The notes under the pieces: generated by a model
The model's database searches: none
The model's input: the letters and a program-made list of their open reading frames with translations, nothing else
What the model was told of the DNA's origin: nothing
NCBI GenBank assembly: GCA_051530055.1
Contig: CM121342.1
Span: 4,712,001-4,776,000 of the forward strand
Length of the DNA stretch: 64,000 bases
Direction of reading: 5' to 3'
From: Neoechinorhynchus agilis
Taxonomy: Eukaryota; Acanthocephala
Part shown: positions 21,901-32,577 of the stretch, piece after piece
Position numbering within the stretch: the stretch's first letter is position 1
Layout: the number at the start of each line of letters is the position of its first letter
Translations under genes and position numbers: made by a program

Positions 21901-22955
21901 GTTTTTTCGAAGATCAATCGAATAAAACCAGTAGAGGTTTCGAAAAATAAAAGAAATAACAAGGCAGATATTGAGCCCGAAATAAGGTTCAATCTTTTGT
22001 TAAACCAAATACAAAAGTGTAAATAAGACATGGCGTCCATAGTTGGTACTGAAGTGCTCGGTGTTGTTTTTTCGAAGATCAATCGAATAAAACCAGTAGA
22101 GGTTTCGAAAAATAAAAGAAATAACAAGGCAGATATTGAGCCCGAAATAAGGTTCAATCTTTTGTTAAACCAAATACAAAAGTGTAAATAAGACATTGGC
22201 GTCCATAGTTGGTACAGCAGTGCTCGGTGTTGTTTTTCGAAGAACAATCGAATAAAACCAGTAGAGGTTTCGAAAATAAAAGAAATAACAAGGCAGATAT
22301 TGAGCCCGAAGTTCAATCTTTTGTTAACAAATACAAAGTGTAAAACATTGGCGTCCATAGTTGGTACGAGTGCTCGGTGTTGTTTTTCGAAGACAATCGA
22401 ATAAAACCAGTAGAGTTTAAAAATAAAAAACAAGGCAGATATTGAGCCCAAAATAAGGTTCAATCTTTTGTTAAACCAAATACAAAAGTGTAAATAAGAC
22501 ATTGGCGTCCATAGTTGGTACAGCAGTGCTCGGTGTTGTTTTTTCGAAGAACAATCGAATAAAACCAGTAGAGGTTTCGAAAAATAAAAGAAATAACAAG
22601 GCAGATATTGAGCCCGAAGAGAAATAAGGTTCAATCTTTTGTTAAACCAAATACAAAAGTGTAAATAAGACATTGGCGTCCATAGTTGGTACTGAAGTGC
22701 TCGGTGTTGTTTTTTCGAAGATCAATCGAATAAAACCAGTAGAGGTTTCGAAAAATAAAAGAAATAACAAGGCAGATATTGAGCCCGAAATAAGGTTCAA
22801 TCTTTTCTTGAACGAAATACAAAAGTGTAAATAAGACATTGGCGTCCATAGTTGGTACAGACGAAGACGATTCCATTTTTAGGAAGATCGATTCTGTAGA
22901 ACTAACCGTGGATTCCGACAACATTGAAGGGAATGAACTCACAGTTGGCAAATAG
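15949..22955 (+). CDS. Putative multi-exon gene, unknown function, with a satellite-filled intron
   Basis: No known family. Open stretches with coding character and consistent splice phases are: 15949-16110 (MKILIIHFARWAARNVELSKL; link to the rest unresolved); 16218-16502 (VRLRCRATDPIWVLNNLPPT ... LNLPTNTFNPRHPIVITIQC); a 36-bp intron; 16539-16594 (QRTWITLRPIKVTVRPCV); intron 16595-16871 holding a foldback element; 16872-~16977 (KTNLTTQNTPTRTNGRIPIN); 17065-17179 (NNKADIEPEIRFNLLLNQIQ...KQDIGVH); then a 5.7-kb intron that is the satellite array; and a terminal exon 22861-22955 (EDDSIFRKIDSVELTVDSDN, ends GK-stop). Phases at 16502/16539, 16594/16872 and 17179/22861 match. The 16.9/17.0-kb junction is uncertain. 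The beta-strand-like first part suggests an extracellular module, but no domain can be named. Treat as a hypothesis built from reading frames. Confidence 0.45.
16680..16797. mobile_element. Foldback element in intron of the putative gene
   Basis: AACGTTCTGTGAACCTC and its complement GAGGTTCACAGAACGT are about 20 bp apart. The imperfect outer arms (ATTATTATGCTTAGAAGTCT ... AGACCTCTAAACAATAATT) extend the palindrome to about 118 bp. Outer and inner motifs recur at 4981-5043 and 36890-36945. MITE-like; superfamily unknown. Confidence 0.55.
16818..17058. repeat. Direct repeat of 49 bp, 192 bp apart
   Basis: ACCCATGCTGCCAAATCTCC through TGAAATGATTCT occurs at 16818-16866 and again at 17010-17058. 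The second copy sits at the left edge of the satellite array. Both precede an acceptor-like AG that opens a coding-like frame, so the pair may be a duplicated intron 3' end. Confidence 0.85.
17065..22860. repeat. 166/170-bp satellite array, about 35 copies
   Basis: GGTTCAATCTTTTGTTAAAC recurs every 166 or 170 bp (e.g. 17123, 17294, 17464, 17631, 17797, 17967). Unit length depends on a 4-base GAGA insertion in CCCGAA(GAGA)ATAAGG. Further two-state markers are GGTACTGAAG or GGTACAGCAG and GAAGAACAAT or GAAGATCAAT. Copies are otherwise nearly identical, except degenerate ones around 22300-22440. The minus-strand frames seen across it (MSYLHFCIWFNKRLN...) are by-products; the 166/170-bp period does not preserve frame. 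On the plus strand the first copy carries an uninterrupted coding-like frame and lacks the TAA (AAACAA instead of AAATAA) present in internal copies, consistent with origin from an exon. Confidence 0.95.
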
Positions 22956-24111
22956 ACAAACATTGGCAAGTCAATATTTGCCTTGATTGTGATTTGAAAG
23001 ATTATAGTTTTTTGTTTTATGTTGCAATCTAATTAGCAACGCTTTAATCAGCCTAATTATTTTATGATTCAACTAGCACTTGATTAATAAAGATAAGAAA
23101 CCCGCTAAAGTACTGATAAAAATCTTTAATTACCTAATTATCCTCCATTGTTCGAAAGTAATCGTTGGAGTGCAGCCAGAACGAATCTGATTGGTGGACG
23201 AAGGAAACTCTACCATTCATTGCATTTCGCGGAAACGTTTACGATTGCATTCGTGTGTTGCATTCGATCATCAGTACCTTTGAAAGGACGATTAAATGTA
23301 AGCCTCAATTCTTATTAATTCTTACGCTCTCCAGAACTCGTCACTGACCTGAAAGAAGTTTTTGAAGATTGCCTAATGATTTTTCAACACATTCTTTAAA
23401 CTTCTTTTGTCACAATGCTGATCATGTTGCTTTTTTTCTGAATTGTTTTTCGCCGTCGAAAAGCGAAGTGTAGGATTCATTGCACTCCTACGCCGCTCTT
23501 CGTTGTTTTGTTTTCAAGGCCAAAAACATTTTTACTCCAATGAGCGCTTATAAAACGCGTCTTTTGAAATTTTTCGCTGTTTCGCAACATTTTTTCGTCG
23601 CTGTTTTTTTTCGTGCCTCTTACAACTCACGATTCAACACTTTTAAAATATTAATTCTTTTTACGTCCCTTAAAATTAAGGTTCATCGGGTTTTTTTTCT
23701 ACAAAAAAATCCTTTGATGAAGTAGTGTCTGAGTCTTTAATGACAAAGACTGTTAGTAATCCCGACCTTTTTTTTGGTTGCTAGTTACAGATTATTTCAA
23801 GCACCATTTTTAGTACTTTATTAGTGGCCATAAAAGATATTGAAATTTAAACAGAATCAATTTTTTTTATCCTAATGTTTTTAAATAATCGAATTCAATG
23901 CCTTCTCATTAGTTCCGAAGTAGATTTGCCTTTTAAGCTGTGAGTTGATTGCCGTCGGTCCCTTTAATGGACAAACAGCTCACACGAATAAGCGTAATTG
24001 AGAGAAATAGTCCGGTGTGTGGGCGGGGAACCGAGTTTAGTGATAAAAATGACTGTATCCGGAAATGTAACTTACTAGGTAAACAATCCAAAATTATGCT
24101 TAACGTTGTAG
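22956..24111. other. Region with one possible isolated exon
   Basis: 23165-23296 is open and codon-like (NESDWWTKETLPFIAFRGNV...ERTIK) and is followed by a GTAAGC donor-like site and a TCTCCAG acceptor at about 23334. The downstream frame (LVTDLKEVFEDCLMIFQHIL) joins out of phase, giving a stop. I do not recognise either peptide. It could be a relic or a gene with an exon I missed. 23400-24111 is AT-rich with nothing supported. Confidence 0.3.
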
Positions 24112-25140
24112 CTTTTTTTTCGTAATTTTGCCAAGTTTAAACTATTTTATGTTCTTATTTTTTTTGGATAAAATATGCAAGAATTTTGTGTCGCTTTTAA
24201 ATTGCGGTTTCCCTCGATTTATCCATCTAGAAAATAAGGGCAGGTTTGTGCCAAAATGTTATAGTTTTATTTGTATAATTTTACCAATTTTAAACTAGAG
24301 AAAATCCAAGAATTTGGTGTCGCTTTTAAATTGCGGTTTCCCTCGATTTATCCATCTAGAAAATAAGGGCAGGTTTGTGCCAAAATGTTGTGGTTTTATT
24401 TGTATAATTTTACCAATTTCAAGCTAGATAAAATCCAAGAATTTGGTGTCGCCTTTAAATTGCGGTTTCCCTCGATTTATCCATCGAGAAAATAAGGGCA
24501 GGTTTGTGCCAAAATGTTGTGGTTTTTTTGTATAATTTTACCAATTTTAAACTGGTGTCGCCTTTAAATTGCGGTTTCCCTCGATTTATCCATCGAGAAA
24601 ATGAGGGGAGGTTTGTGCCAAAATGTTATAGTTTTATTTGTATAATTTTACCAATTTTAAACTAGAGAAAATCCAAAAATTTGGTGTCGCTTTTAAATTG
24701 CGGTTTCCCTCGATTTATCCATCTAGAAAATAAGGGCAGGTTTGTGCCAAAATGTTGTGGTTTTTTTGTATAATTTTACCAATTTTAAACTGGTGTCGCT
24801 TTTAAATTGCGTTTTCCCTCGATTTATCCATCTAGAAAATAAGGGCAGGTTTGTGCCAAAATGTTGTGGTTTTTTTGTATAATTTTACCAATTTTAAATT
24901 AGAGATAATCCAAAAATTTGGTGTCGCTTTTAAATTGCGTTTTCCCTCGATTTATCCATCTAGAAAATAAGGGGAGGTTTGTGCCAAAATGTTGTGGTTT
25001 TTTGTATAATTTTACCAATTTTAAACTGGTGTCGCCTTTAAATTGCGTTTTCCCTCGATTTATCCATCGAGAAAATAAGGGGAGGTTTGTGCCAAAATGT
25101 TGTGTTTTTATTTGTATAGTTTTAACTATTTTATATTCTT
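24112..25140. repeat. Tandem array, 104-129-bp units, about 8 copies
   Basis: GGTGTCGCTTTTAAATTGCG...TTTCCCTCGATTTATCCATC...GGTTTGTGCCAAAATGTT recurs from about 24185 to 25100. Two unit lengths alternate: long units contain CTAGAGAAAATCCAAGAATT, short ones lack it. The two array ends share TTTTAACTATTTTAT(G/A)TTCTTA, as if the outermost copies are the diverged boundary units. Confidence 0.9.
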
Positions 25141-25729
25141 AATTTTTTTCAAGAAGACCCATGAATTCTATAATTACGTATTGATCTCTTACATTTTGTT
25201 AGTGACTGAACGGCCTAAATTTCTTCGAATTTTGGTGATTTCCCAGTGAAATCTTACCGAAATTCAAATTTTGAAACAGTTCGCCTACTGATCTAGGTAG
25301 CAGCATACTTAATTTCGGTAATCACACTAAGAAAAAGCTAATTAAAGACCTGAATGTCTGTGTTTATTTATGGAGCTAAAATCGACTGGTGCAAGACCAC
25401 AAAATCGTTTATCCGCCCAAGCTACTTGGGATAGGTTCATTCACTGCGTTTTTGTGTGTGTGGCATCTGCTCATTACCCACCGAGAATCCAAAGATCTTC
25501 TCCGTGACTCAACTGTGTGTGTGAGGTGTCTTCTAATTCGGTCACATCGGAGAAGAGGCAAGAGTATCCAGCGATGGTAGTTTTTGAGCGTGAAACTAAT
25601 TTCGCCTCCTTTTTTTCTCCATCTTGAATAGTCTGCTGCCATCGTCGCGTCGTTTGCACCAAAAGCATAAATGGCAAACGAACATGCGGAGGAGACAAAT
25701 CTCACAGCCCCTTGTTAACTGCTCGCTAG
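25141..25729. other. Upstream region of the OSR1/SPAK gene
   Basis: Several frames are open over 25389-25705 on both strands, but none shows a motif. This is probably 5' UTR or promoter sequence. Confidence 0.4.
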
Positions 25730-28048
25730 ATGACGAACACACCAATTATCAGCTCCGATCCAAAAAACTCAACACCTCAATCAAAGAAGTCCGTCGAGTC
25801 CGTGACTTCTCGAGCGCTCTCAATCGCTGGAAATACCGAAGGAACGCTCACTTATGATCAACGTAATTCTCTTTATCCACCTGATGTTCACCAATATCAA
25901 CTGATGGGTGAAATAGGTAAGCTGAGATTAAATTAAATATTAACTACGTTTTGTGTAGGTCGAGGAGCTACGGCTCTTGTTTATGCTGCCAAAATATTAA
26001 AATCCAACATGATGGTTGGAGTGAAGCGAATTAATCTTGAGAAATTCAACGTTAACCTTGACGAGCTACTTAAAGAAATCCAAGTAATGTGTAAAAGCAA
26101 CCATGAAAACGTCGTCCGATTTTACACTTCATTTGTTGTTGGACATGAGCTTTGGCTCATAATGCAGCTCCTCGATGGAGGAAGTTTACTTGACGTTATC
26201 AAATACACAATGAGCGTCAAGAACTGTATAAATGGTGTTCTTGATGAAGTTGCCATCGCTACCGTGCTAAAAGAAGTTCTCAAAGGTCTCGATTATTTCC
26301 ACTCTAATGGCCATATCCATAGAGATATCAAGGCTGGAAATATCCTTTTGGCCACGGATGGTTCCGTGAAAATCGCAGATTTTGGTGTGAGCGCTTTTAT
26401 TGCAACGTCCAGTGGAGATCTCACTCAAGATGCGATGAGGCATACTTTTGTTGGAACACCTTGTTGGATGGCTCCTGAGGTTATGGACCAAACTGTAAGT
26501 ATAAGCGATCATCGAAATTCAGTATTAGAGAACAAATAGGCGTCCCCTGATCTTTAATACTGAAACAAATAGGTTTTTTTTGAAAGTTTCGTGATCATGG
26601 TTCACTAATTTTTACACTAGTACACAAAAAATAATTTTAGCGTCACCTAAAATCAATAGATTAACTAGGCTACGTCGATTTTTGATGCGTTAGGAAAATT
26701 TAATTTCTCTATAATATTATGGCTCTTTCAATTGTAGCCAAATGGTTACGATACAAAAGCGGATATTTGGAGTTTCGGAATCCTGTCACTGGAGCTTGCT
26801 ACGGGAACAGCACCGTATCACAAATACCCACCTGTAAAGGTAAGAAACAATATTGTCTTTATCGTACTAATCAGTCTATACAGGTTCTTGTAATGACTCT
26901 TCAGAATGACCCGCCCACTCTGGAAACATGCGAGGAAATTCGAGATCAGTACAAACATTACAGCAAAACGTTTCGGTTAGTTTTTTAAAAAAAAGAAGAA
27001 TAGTCGAAATCGAATTTGTTTAAATAGAAAGATGGTTGATTGCTGCCTTCAAAAGTTACCAAGTGATCGCCTTACAGCCAAACAACTTATAAAACATGAC
27101 TTCTTTAAAAAGGCAAAAGTGAGTCTGATTTGTAATAAATAAAATTTTATGAACAATTCTCTTTTTTTTCAGGATAAGCAATATGTTTCGAAGCATGTTT
27201 CAATTCCACACAATCCTCGATTGACCAGAAACGAGTCTTGCGATTCAGATAGACAGTCTTTGTCCGACGAGACTCCATCAAGTCCAGAAAATTGCACTAA
27301 GAAGACGAGACATATCAAGCATTTGATAGGAGAAGAATGGGTTTTCGACGATGCTGAGGATACAACTGATCTGTCGAATGAACTTGCATCGAAATCATCT
27401 GACATGGCACATCAATCTATGCAAGATGGAGGAAGGCAAGACAAATTTGGCAATCCACCAACGACTAATACAATGGAGCCTGTAAATGTTTCGTTGAAAG
27501 AAGAATCAAAATCTACAGAAATGAAAAGCAGGATATCCGAGAAAGTGCCTATTGTAAGAACGACTCTCACTTTACGGTTACGAGGGAAATCGAATCATTT
27601 GAACGACATAAAGTTCGACTTTGATTCTACACGCGACACTTGCGACCTTGTAACCACTGAGATGGTCACGGCCGGCCTAATTTCCGGAGTGGATAGGATT
27701 ATTGTATTTTGATGGATATCGGCTTCTTTACTGGGTCTTTTGGAAATTGATATTCATCGCTTAGCATACAATATGGCCAAGATAATTGAAAATCCGTCGC
27801 TAAAATCGGTAACATTTCCGTTACCATCGATGAAATCCGAGGATAATGTAGATCACGAGAACCTTCGCGGGTGTGCTATGTGGCTTTCAGACATTGGGGT
27901 AGCCCAACCGACGACTGAGGCTATAAAGGCTTCCAAATCAATAAAATTCGATGGAACTGCAAAGCAGGAGGAAACAAGTGTGCAAGGAACACATAACGAA
28001 GCCGAAGAAAGTAAAGATAAAAAATCCACGCTACCTCACCAGGGATGA
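25730..28048 (+). CDS. OXSR1: OSR1/SPAK (GCK-VI) Ser/Thr kinase
   Basis: Exons 25730-25916, 25959-26494, 26738-26839, 26884-26975, 27028-27118 and from 27173. A ~60-residue Ser/Thr-rich N-terminus precedes the kinase domain: glycine loop [15 protein letters not shown] lysine, [11 protein letters not shown] catalytic loop, DFGVSAF, T-loop [12 protein letters not shown], and the FFKKAK end typical of OSR1/SPAK. After an acidic, Ser-rich linker comes the conserved C-terminal domain ([20 protein letters not shown] ... [12 protein letters not shown], continuing [17 protein letters not shown]). This domain binds RFxV motifs in WNKs and cation-chloride cotransporters; the pathway controls cell volume and salt transport. 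Odd: an in-frame TGA (27710-27712) interrupts the domain, and the family sequence resumes in the same frame at ~27740. No GT-AG intron removes it in phase, so either a non-canonical intron or a base error is present. AATAAA at about 28101. Confidence 0.9.
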
Positions 28049-28869
28049 CTGCCGCACAATGAGCATGTATGCATGATTTTTGTATGAAACCTCTCTTGAA
28101 AAATAAAAAGACAAATATCCACTTTCTGTATGTTCTTTGTTATTTAGCGGAAAACAACAACGATCAAAGAATCGCTGTTATTTTCGCAACAAATATTAAG
28201 ATTGACGCATAGTCTCTTTTTTTATTGTTGAACACCGTCTATATTGGCAGCATCAAGAATGAATTTGGCTTCTCTTTTTTCTTAAGTTTAGGCGGACACG
28301 TGAATTAACCCGAAACCGAACCCTTTTTTAAGTAGGGCGAAGCAGCATCCCTACTTTTTCCGCGATCCGAGTTGAAGTCCCATTAAGCATTGACGAAATA
28401 GCGAAATGCTTCTGGCAATAGAACAAGAAGAGAACTAAGTAACTGCGTTGAATAACACAAAATTAAACAAAAATGAAATCCGATCGTTAATAAATGTCGT
28501 GATTATTTAGGAACCAGAATAAAGATTGTGAAGAATCCAGTGACCGAAAGTTTCTGCTGCAAAGTCTACGTTTAGAAAAGAAAAGTTGAGAACATTCGGT
28601 TTTTGTAGCTTTGGATTCGTGCAAGGATTGTGTTTATCTTAAAGGAAATCGTCGAGAATTAATCTCTTATTCGCTCACAATACAATAATATTTAGATAAG
28701 CTGAAGTGCCGATATTTTTATGGACAAGTTTTCAATTCGTTTTAGTTTGAAGACTAATTAAGTTCATGCCTTTTATTCCAAAGGAATTCGGAGCAACGAT
28801 TAGTACAGAAGAGCTCGAGTTTTAGACACTTTAAGAAGAATAGCAGTCCCTGTTTAAGTGTGTCCACCA

Positions 28870-29875
28870 TTCGTACAAATCAGTCATCGGGGATATCAAT
28901 AAATTAAATGAAGTAAATTCATTAAGCTGTGAAGAAACGAGATCAACAAAGCACTTTTCATTAAATGAAAGTCGTTAATTCTTAAAAATCATTTAATCCA
29001 TATTTCGGCAAAAAGAAAAAAGTCTATTAAATTGTAAACCCGCGTCAAAATTAATTTTTTTACGTGTTTTTTATTTTCCCAAAATCGCTCTTTATTTCCA
29101 CGGGAAAGATCACGAGCGTTTCATTACCGCCTCTTTGATTACCCTCCTTTTCTAGTCACTCTCGATCGTGATCTGATGAGCATCCTCAAATCCGATACTA
29201 TTCTGGATGCCTGAAGAGGTCTCCATTCAGACGAAAATTCGTATAAATCAATCATCGGGGAGGTTAATAAGGTTGCAACTATCAACAGATTGGAATTCCC
29301 CTAGAATTGAAATCAAAGACACTTCATTTAATGAAAAGTGCTTTGTTCATCTCGTTTCTTCACCATGGAGCTTAATGAATTTACTTCATTTAATTTATTG
29401 GCAGTTGCAACCTTATTAACCTCCCCGATGATTGATTTGTACGAATTTTCGTCTGCATGGAGACCTCTTCAGGTATCCAGAATAGTCGGGCAGAATTCGG
29501 GTGCCCGGGGTTGTTAGGCCCGCGGGTGATCTGTCACCCCCCTGAGCAGGTCTTAGTTTGTATGGAATCTTCAGCTTCCAGCTTGGGGTATTCCCCTCCA
29601 TACAGTTGTTGTTTATCATTACCGCCTCTTTGATTACTCTCCTTTTCTAGTCATTCTCGATCATGATCTGATGAGCATCCTCAAATCCGATACTATTCTG
29701 GATACCTGAAGAGGTCTCCATTCAGACGAAAATTCGTACAAATCAGTCATCGGGGAGGTTAATAAGGTTGCAACTATCAACAGATTGGAATTCCCCTAGA
29801 ATTGAAATCAAAGACACTTCATTTAATGAAAAGTGCTTTGTTCATCTCGTTTCTTCACCATGGAGCTTATTTGTT
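28870..29875. repeat. Nested inverted/direct repeats with ~85-bp arms
   Basis: 29190-29275 (ACTATTCTGGATGCCTGAAG ... GGGGAGGTTAATAAGGTTGC) is repeated in reverse complement at about 29403-29487, forming a foldback of ~300 bp. 29617-29866 is a direct partial copy of 29123-29375, and 28870-28972 is a diverged inverted copy of the internal part (GAAACGAGAT, AGCACTTTTCATTAAATGAA). Each direct copy starts TCATTACCGCCTCTTTGATT. The structure suggests a transposon-like foldback that was duplicated. Confidence 0.8.
29488..29605 (-). other. GC-rich segment with strong stem-loops
   Basis: The segment stands out from its AT-rich surroundings. Read on the minus strand it has an 8-bp stem TGTATGGA/TCCATACA enclosing GGGGAATACCCC and a GGAAGCTGAAG loop, then a run of GC-rich short palindromes (GGGGGGTGACAGATCACCC; CCGGGCACCC). 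It interrupts the repeated flanks at the right edge of the foldback. No tRNA, snRNA or rRNA identity recognised. Confidence 0.35.
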
Positions 29876-30355
29876 ATAGCTTAGTGGTTTAGCTTTTTTT
29901 ATGTTCCAACAACAATCTAGGTCTTTGGACACAGCTCCTTTTAAAAGATTGTTAATTGTAGTGAACAACTCATCATCGACGAATGGTGCACTTACGAAGG
30001 TTTTTGTTTCCACTCCGGCACACTGTTTTCCTCCCCGTGAAGGCTAACTCGTTGTTGAGGGTATCTTGGTTGCAGCTTAAAAAAGCTACTTAATCCTTTC
30101 CATTTTATACTCAATGGGTGTCACTGTGAACTGGAGGGCAAGGTCCGTCGATTGTGTTTTTTAACTCTGCTCCTTCTGAATAAAAAGTGTTTTATCTAAG
30201 CTATGCAACAAATAAGTCCAAAAAAGAGAGAAAAATTCAATACTCTACACGAAGAGCAAGAATATTTGCATCACAAAAAGTCGTTTGAGACACAATTATC
30301 GTCTTATAATGATTTTCCCTTAAAACTCTCATTTTTTCACAATATACCATCGAAA

Positions 30356-32458
30356 TCAATTACACACAAATGTGACAGCATCAGCGGCAATATGCTGAAC
30401 AATTACTTCAATCGCAGCGGTGCTCATCGGTCTGTACTTACGATCGACAATTGGGTACTTAAATATTGGACCAAAGTTTAACCGCACCGAAGCACATCCG
30501 AATAAACTCACGGATGCGTGATACGAACCAAAAACAAGTTCTGTAAAAGCTTCTCCAAGACACTTTCCATTGTGATAGAAATAAATTTTGCTATTTGGAA
30601 ATCGACGATTAGGATCGCTTCGATGTTGATCCATGTAATATTCGAAATAGATTTTTTCGTTCGATTTCGCCAATATAGTGTTTTTGTGATGGGAAGGAGG
30701 AACTAGTGACATCAACTCTACAGGATCTATTTCCTCGATTTCAGGCAAAACAATAAGACATCCTACAGTATCAGAGTTTTTAATCGACTCTTTTCCATAC
30801 GCGAATCCGTTCGACTTGTGAAACTTTGTACCATTGTGTGACCGAATCGCGTAACTTCGGAAATCAGAACCGCATGGAGTTTGAAGACTTTGGTCATGAA
30901 GCGACCAGCCTACACGAAATGTGGCTTTTTGTTCATCAACGTGAATAACTTCGACTTCGTAGTACCATGAACCGTAACCGATTCCAATGTTCGATAGCGC
31001 AGTGCTGTAGCCTAAATGGCCCGTGAGCGTCAAACGATCCGGTGAGAGTTTAAGTTGAGGAGCACGATCTTGCAGCGAAATCGCGACCTTGTCTTCTAAA
31101 TCGGAACAGCGGTGGGCACAATGTTCTACAAAAAATAACGAAAAATAATACGATCTCAGACTTTCGAAACAATTCAACGTTTGAAAAGTTTGATTGCGAA
31201 TAAAACAAAAAGTGCGAAACTCTTTATACCAATACGAAATCTGATCTTAGATCGAAACCGCTTTTGGGCAATTCTGATCTCTTAATGGTTTCCCGTAGAC
31301 CTTGGAAATTAACTGCAATTTATGATTTTTCGGTCTGTAAAAACCGTCTTCAATTTTGAAACGTAAATTATTCTATTCGTAAAAATTGGTTTTTTTCAAA
31401 ATTTTTTAGCAAAATTAAATATAATCCAAGGCACAAAGAATGTTAAAAACCGCTTTTGGGCAATTCTGATCTCTTAATGGTTTCCCGTAGACCTTGGAAA
31501 TTAACGATTTTTCGGTCTGTAAAAACCGTCTTCAATTTTGAAACGTAAATTATTCTATTCGTAAAAATTGGTTATTTTCAAAAAATTTGAGCAAAATTAA
31601 TTATATATGTAAAAATAACAAGTTTTAGTCTTCAGCAAGCCAGTCGCACCACGTCTCCTTCATTAATGAGATCCTATAAATTTTCGGATTAAGCAAATCT
31701 CCTGGTAATGGTTCAAGCGAGCCGATTGTTGAGTTATAATATATAGATGGTAGTTTGCAAATCGGATGTCTTAACTTATCCTCCGTTCGTAGTGGCGCGT
31801 CCAAAGGGAACATATCAGAAACTAACTTAAGCTTCATTCTCTTGGACTGCGTCCTTAAATTCGTCGAATCAAACCTAGTAATTTTTTGAAGAGGCGTCAA
31901 GTCCGCCAAATACTCGATCAATGTTCGATTTTCAGGCAAACGAAGACTGAAATTGTCGTTTGTAATCGGATGCTGAATAAACTCAGAATCGTTCCTAAGA
32001 CATCGAGTAACGTTTGCGATGATTTGGATTCTGTTGGGCTTTTTAGCGTTCGTAATATGCGACCAGCATTGTTCAACCCTAGGCACAATCCATTTTAATC
32101 GATGGAAATAGTAATTGCCGTTATGTTCGAGAGATTGTCCTTTGTTTGAAAAGGACAAATTCGCCAATACGGTCACGCAAATTTGAGTAAATGTAGCTCT
32201 AGCGAGCGTAAGAGTGAATTTTCTCGATGGATCCGAGACACAATCGGGGCATTCGTATTTATAGGTGAACGCGAATGGCACTATTGGGAAATTGCAGATC
32301 GGGGAACATGCAGAATGATAGATTATTTGACAAGAGTGGCATTGGTATTCAAGTCGACCGAGTCTCCTAGGCATTTTGCATACGCATTTGCCATCAAACA
32401 CGAACTCGCCTGAAGGATCATCAGACGATGCTCTTTTCTTGGAATCGGTAGTTGACAT
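30356..32458 (-). CDS. ASH2L: ASH2L-like subunit of H3K4 methyltransferase (COMPASS) complexes
   Basis: Minus strand. Exon 1 starts ATG at 32458. It encodes a PHD-like zinc finger (CVCKMPRRLG...CHSC..IYHSAC...CPDC) followed by the ASH2L winged-helix DNA-binding region (TFTQICVTVLANL; YYFHRLKWIVP; CW) and runs to PLPGDLLNPKIYRISLMKE. Exon 2 (acceptor at 31126) carries the split SPRY domain: SLQDRAPQLKLSPDRLTLTG, GYGSWYYEVEV, GTKFHKSNG, KIYFYHNGKCLGEAF, SVRLNFGPIFKYP, then TAA-type end at 30356. ASH2L with RBBP5, WDR5 and DPY30 activates MLL/SET1 methyltransferases. The intron between ~31650 and 31126 contains a 192-bp direct repeat. I could not find a donor in phase with acceptor 31126, so the junction (or a tiny exon) is unresolved. 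Confidence 0.9.
31256..31613. repeat. Direct repeat (192 bp apart) inside ASH2L intron
   Basis: AACCGCTTTTGGGCAATTCT ... GTAAATTATTCTATTCGTAA occurs at 31256 and 31448, differing by a small deletion (AACTGCAATTTATG missing in the second). Two copies only, so possibly the start of an array. Confidence 0.85.
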
Positions 32459-32577
32459 CTTCAATAAACAAGCAAAAGTCTCAAACTCAAATTACTCTGA
32501 GGGCCTCATAGCCAAAAGTTGGGGTTAAAATGACAAAAAACTATTTGGTTAATTTCGTCTTTGGTCGCTTTCTAGAC

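Larger units (their letters stand above)
28049..30355. other. Repeat-rich intergenic region
   Basis: No gene supported. It holds a nest of related inverted and direct repeats (28870-29875, separate entry), a GC-rich structured segment (29488-29605) and a sequence shared with 34088-34118 (TTTTAGACACTT, GAAGAATA). 29876-30355 is the 3' flank of the ASH2L gene, which reads toward it. Confidence 0.5.

Noticed and set aside
16890-22969. Repetitive minus-strand protein (MSYLHFCIWFNKRLNLIS...) across the satellite
   Set aside because: Unit length is 166 or 170 bp, so frame is lost at most junctions. The frame exists only because the complementary strand carries an ancestral exon. No start context or splice signals support it.
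29165-29215. Hammerhead ribozyme at CTGATGAGCATCC ... GGATGC
   Set aside because: CTGATGA and a stem II-like GCATCC/GGATGC pair are present, but the strand after the stem is CTGAAG instead of GAAA, and no NUH strand pairs. It is part of the foldback repeat.
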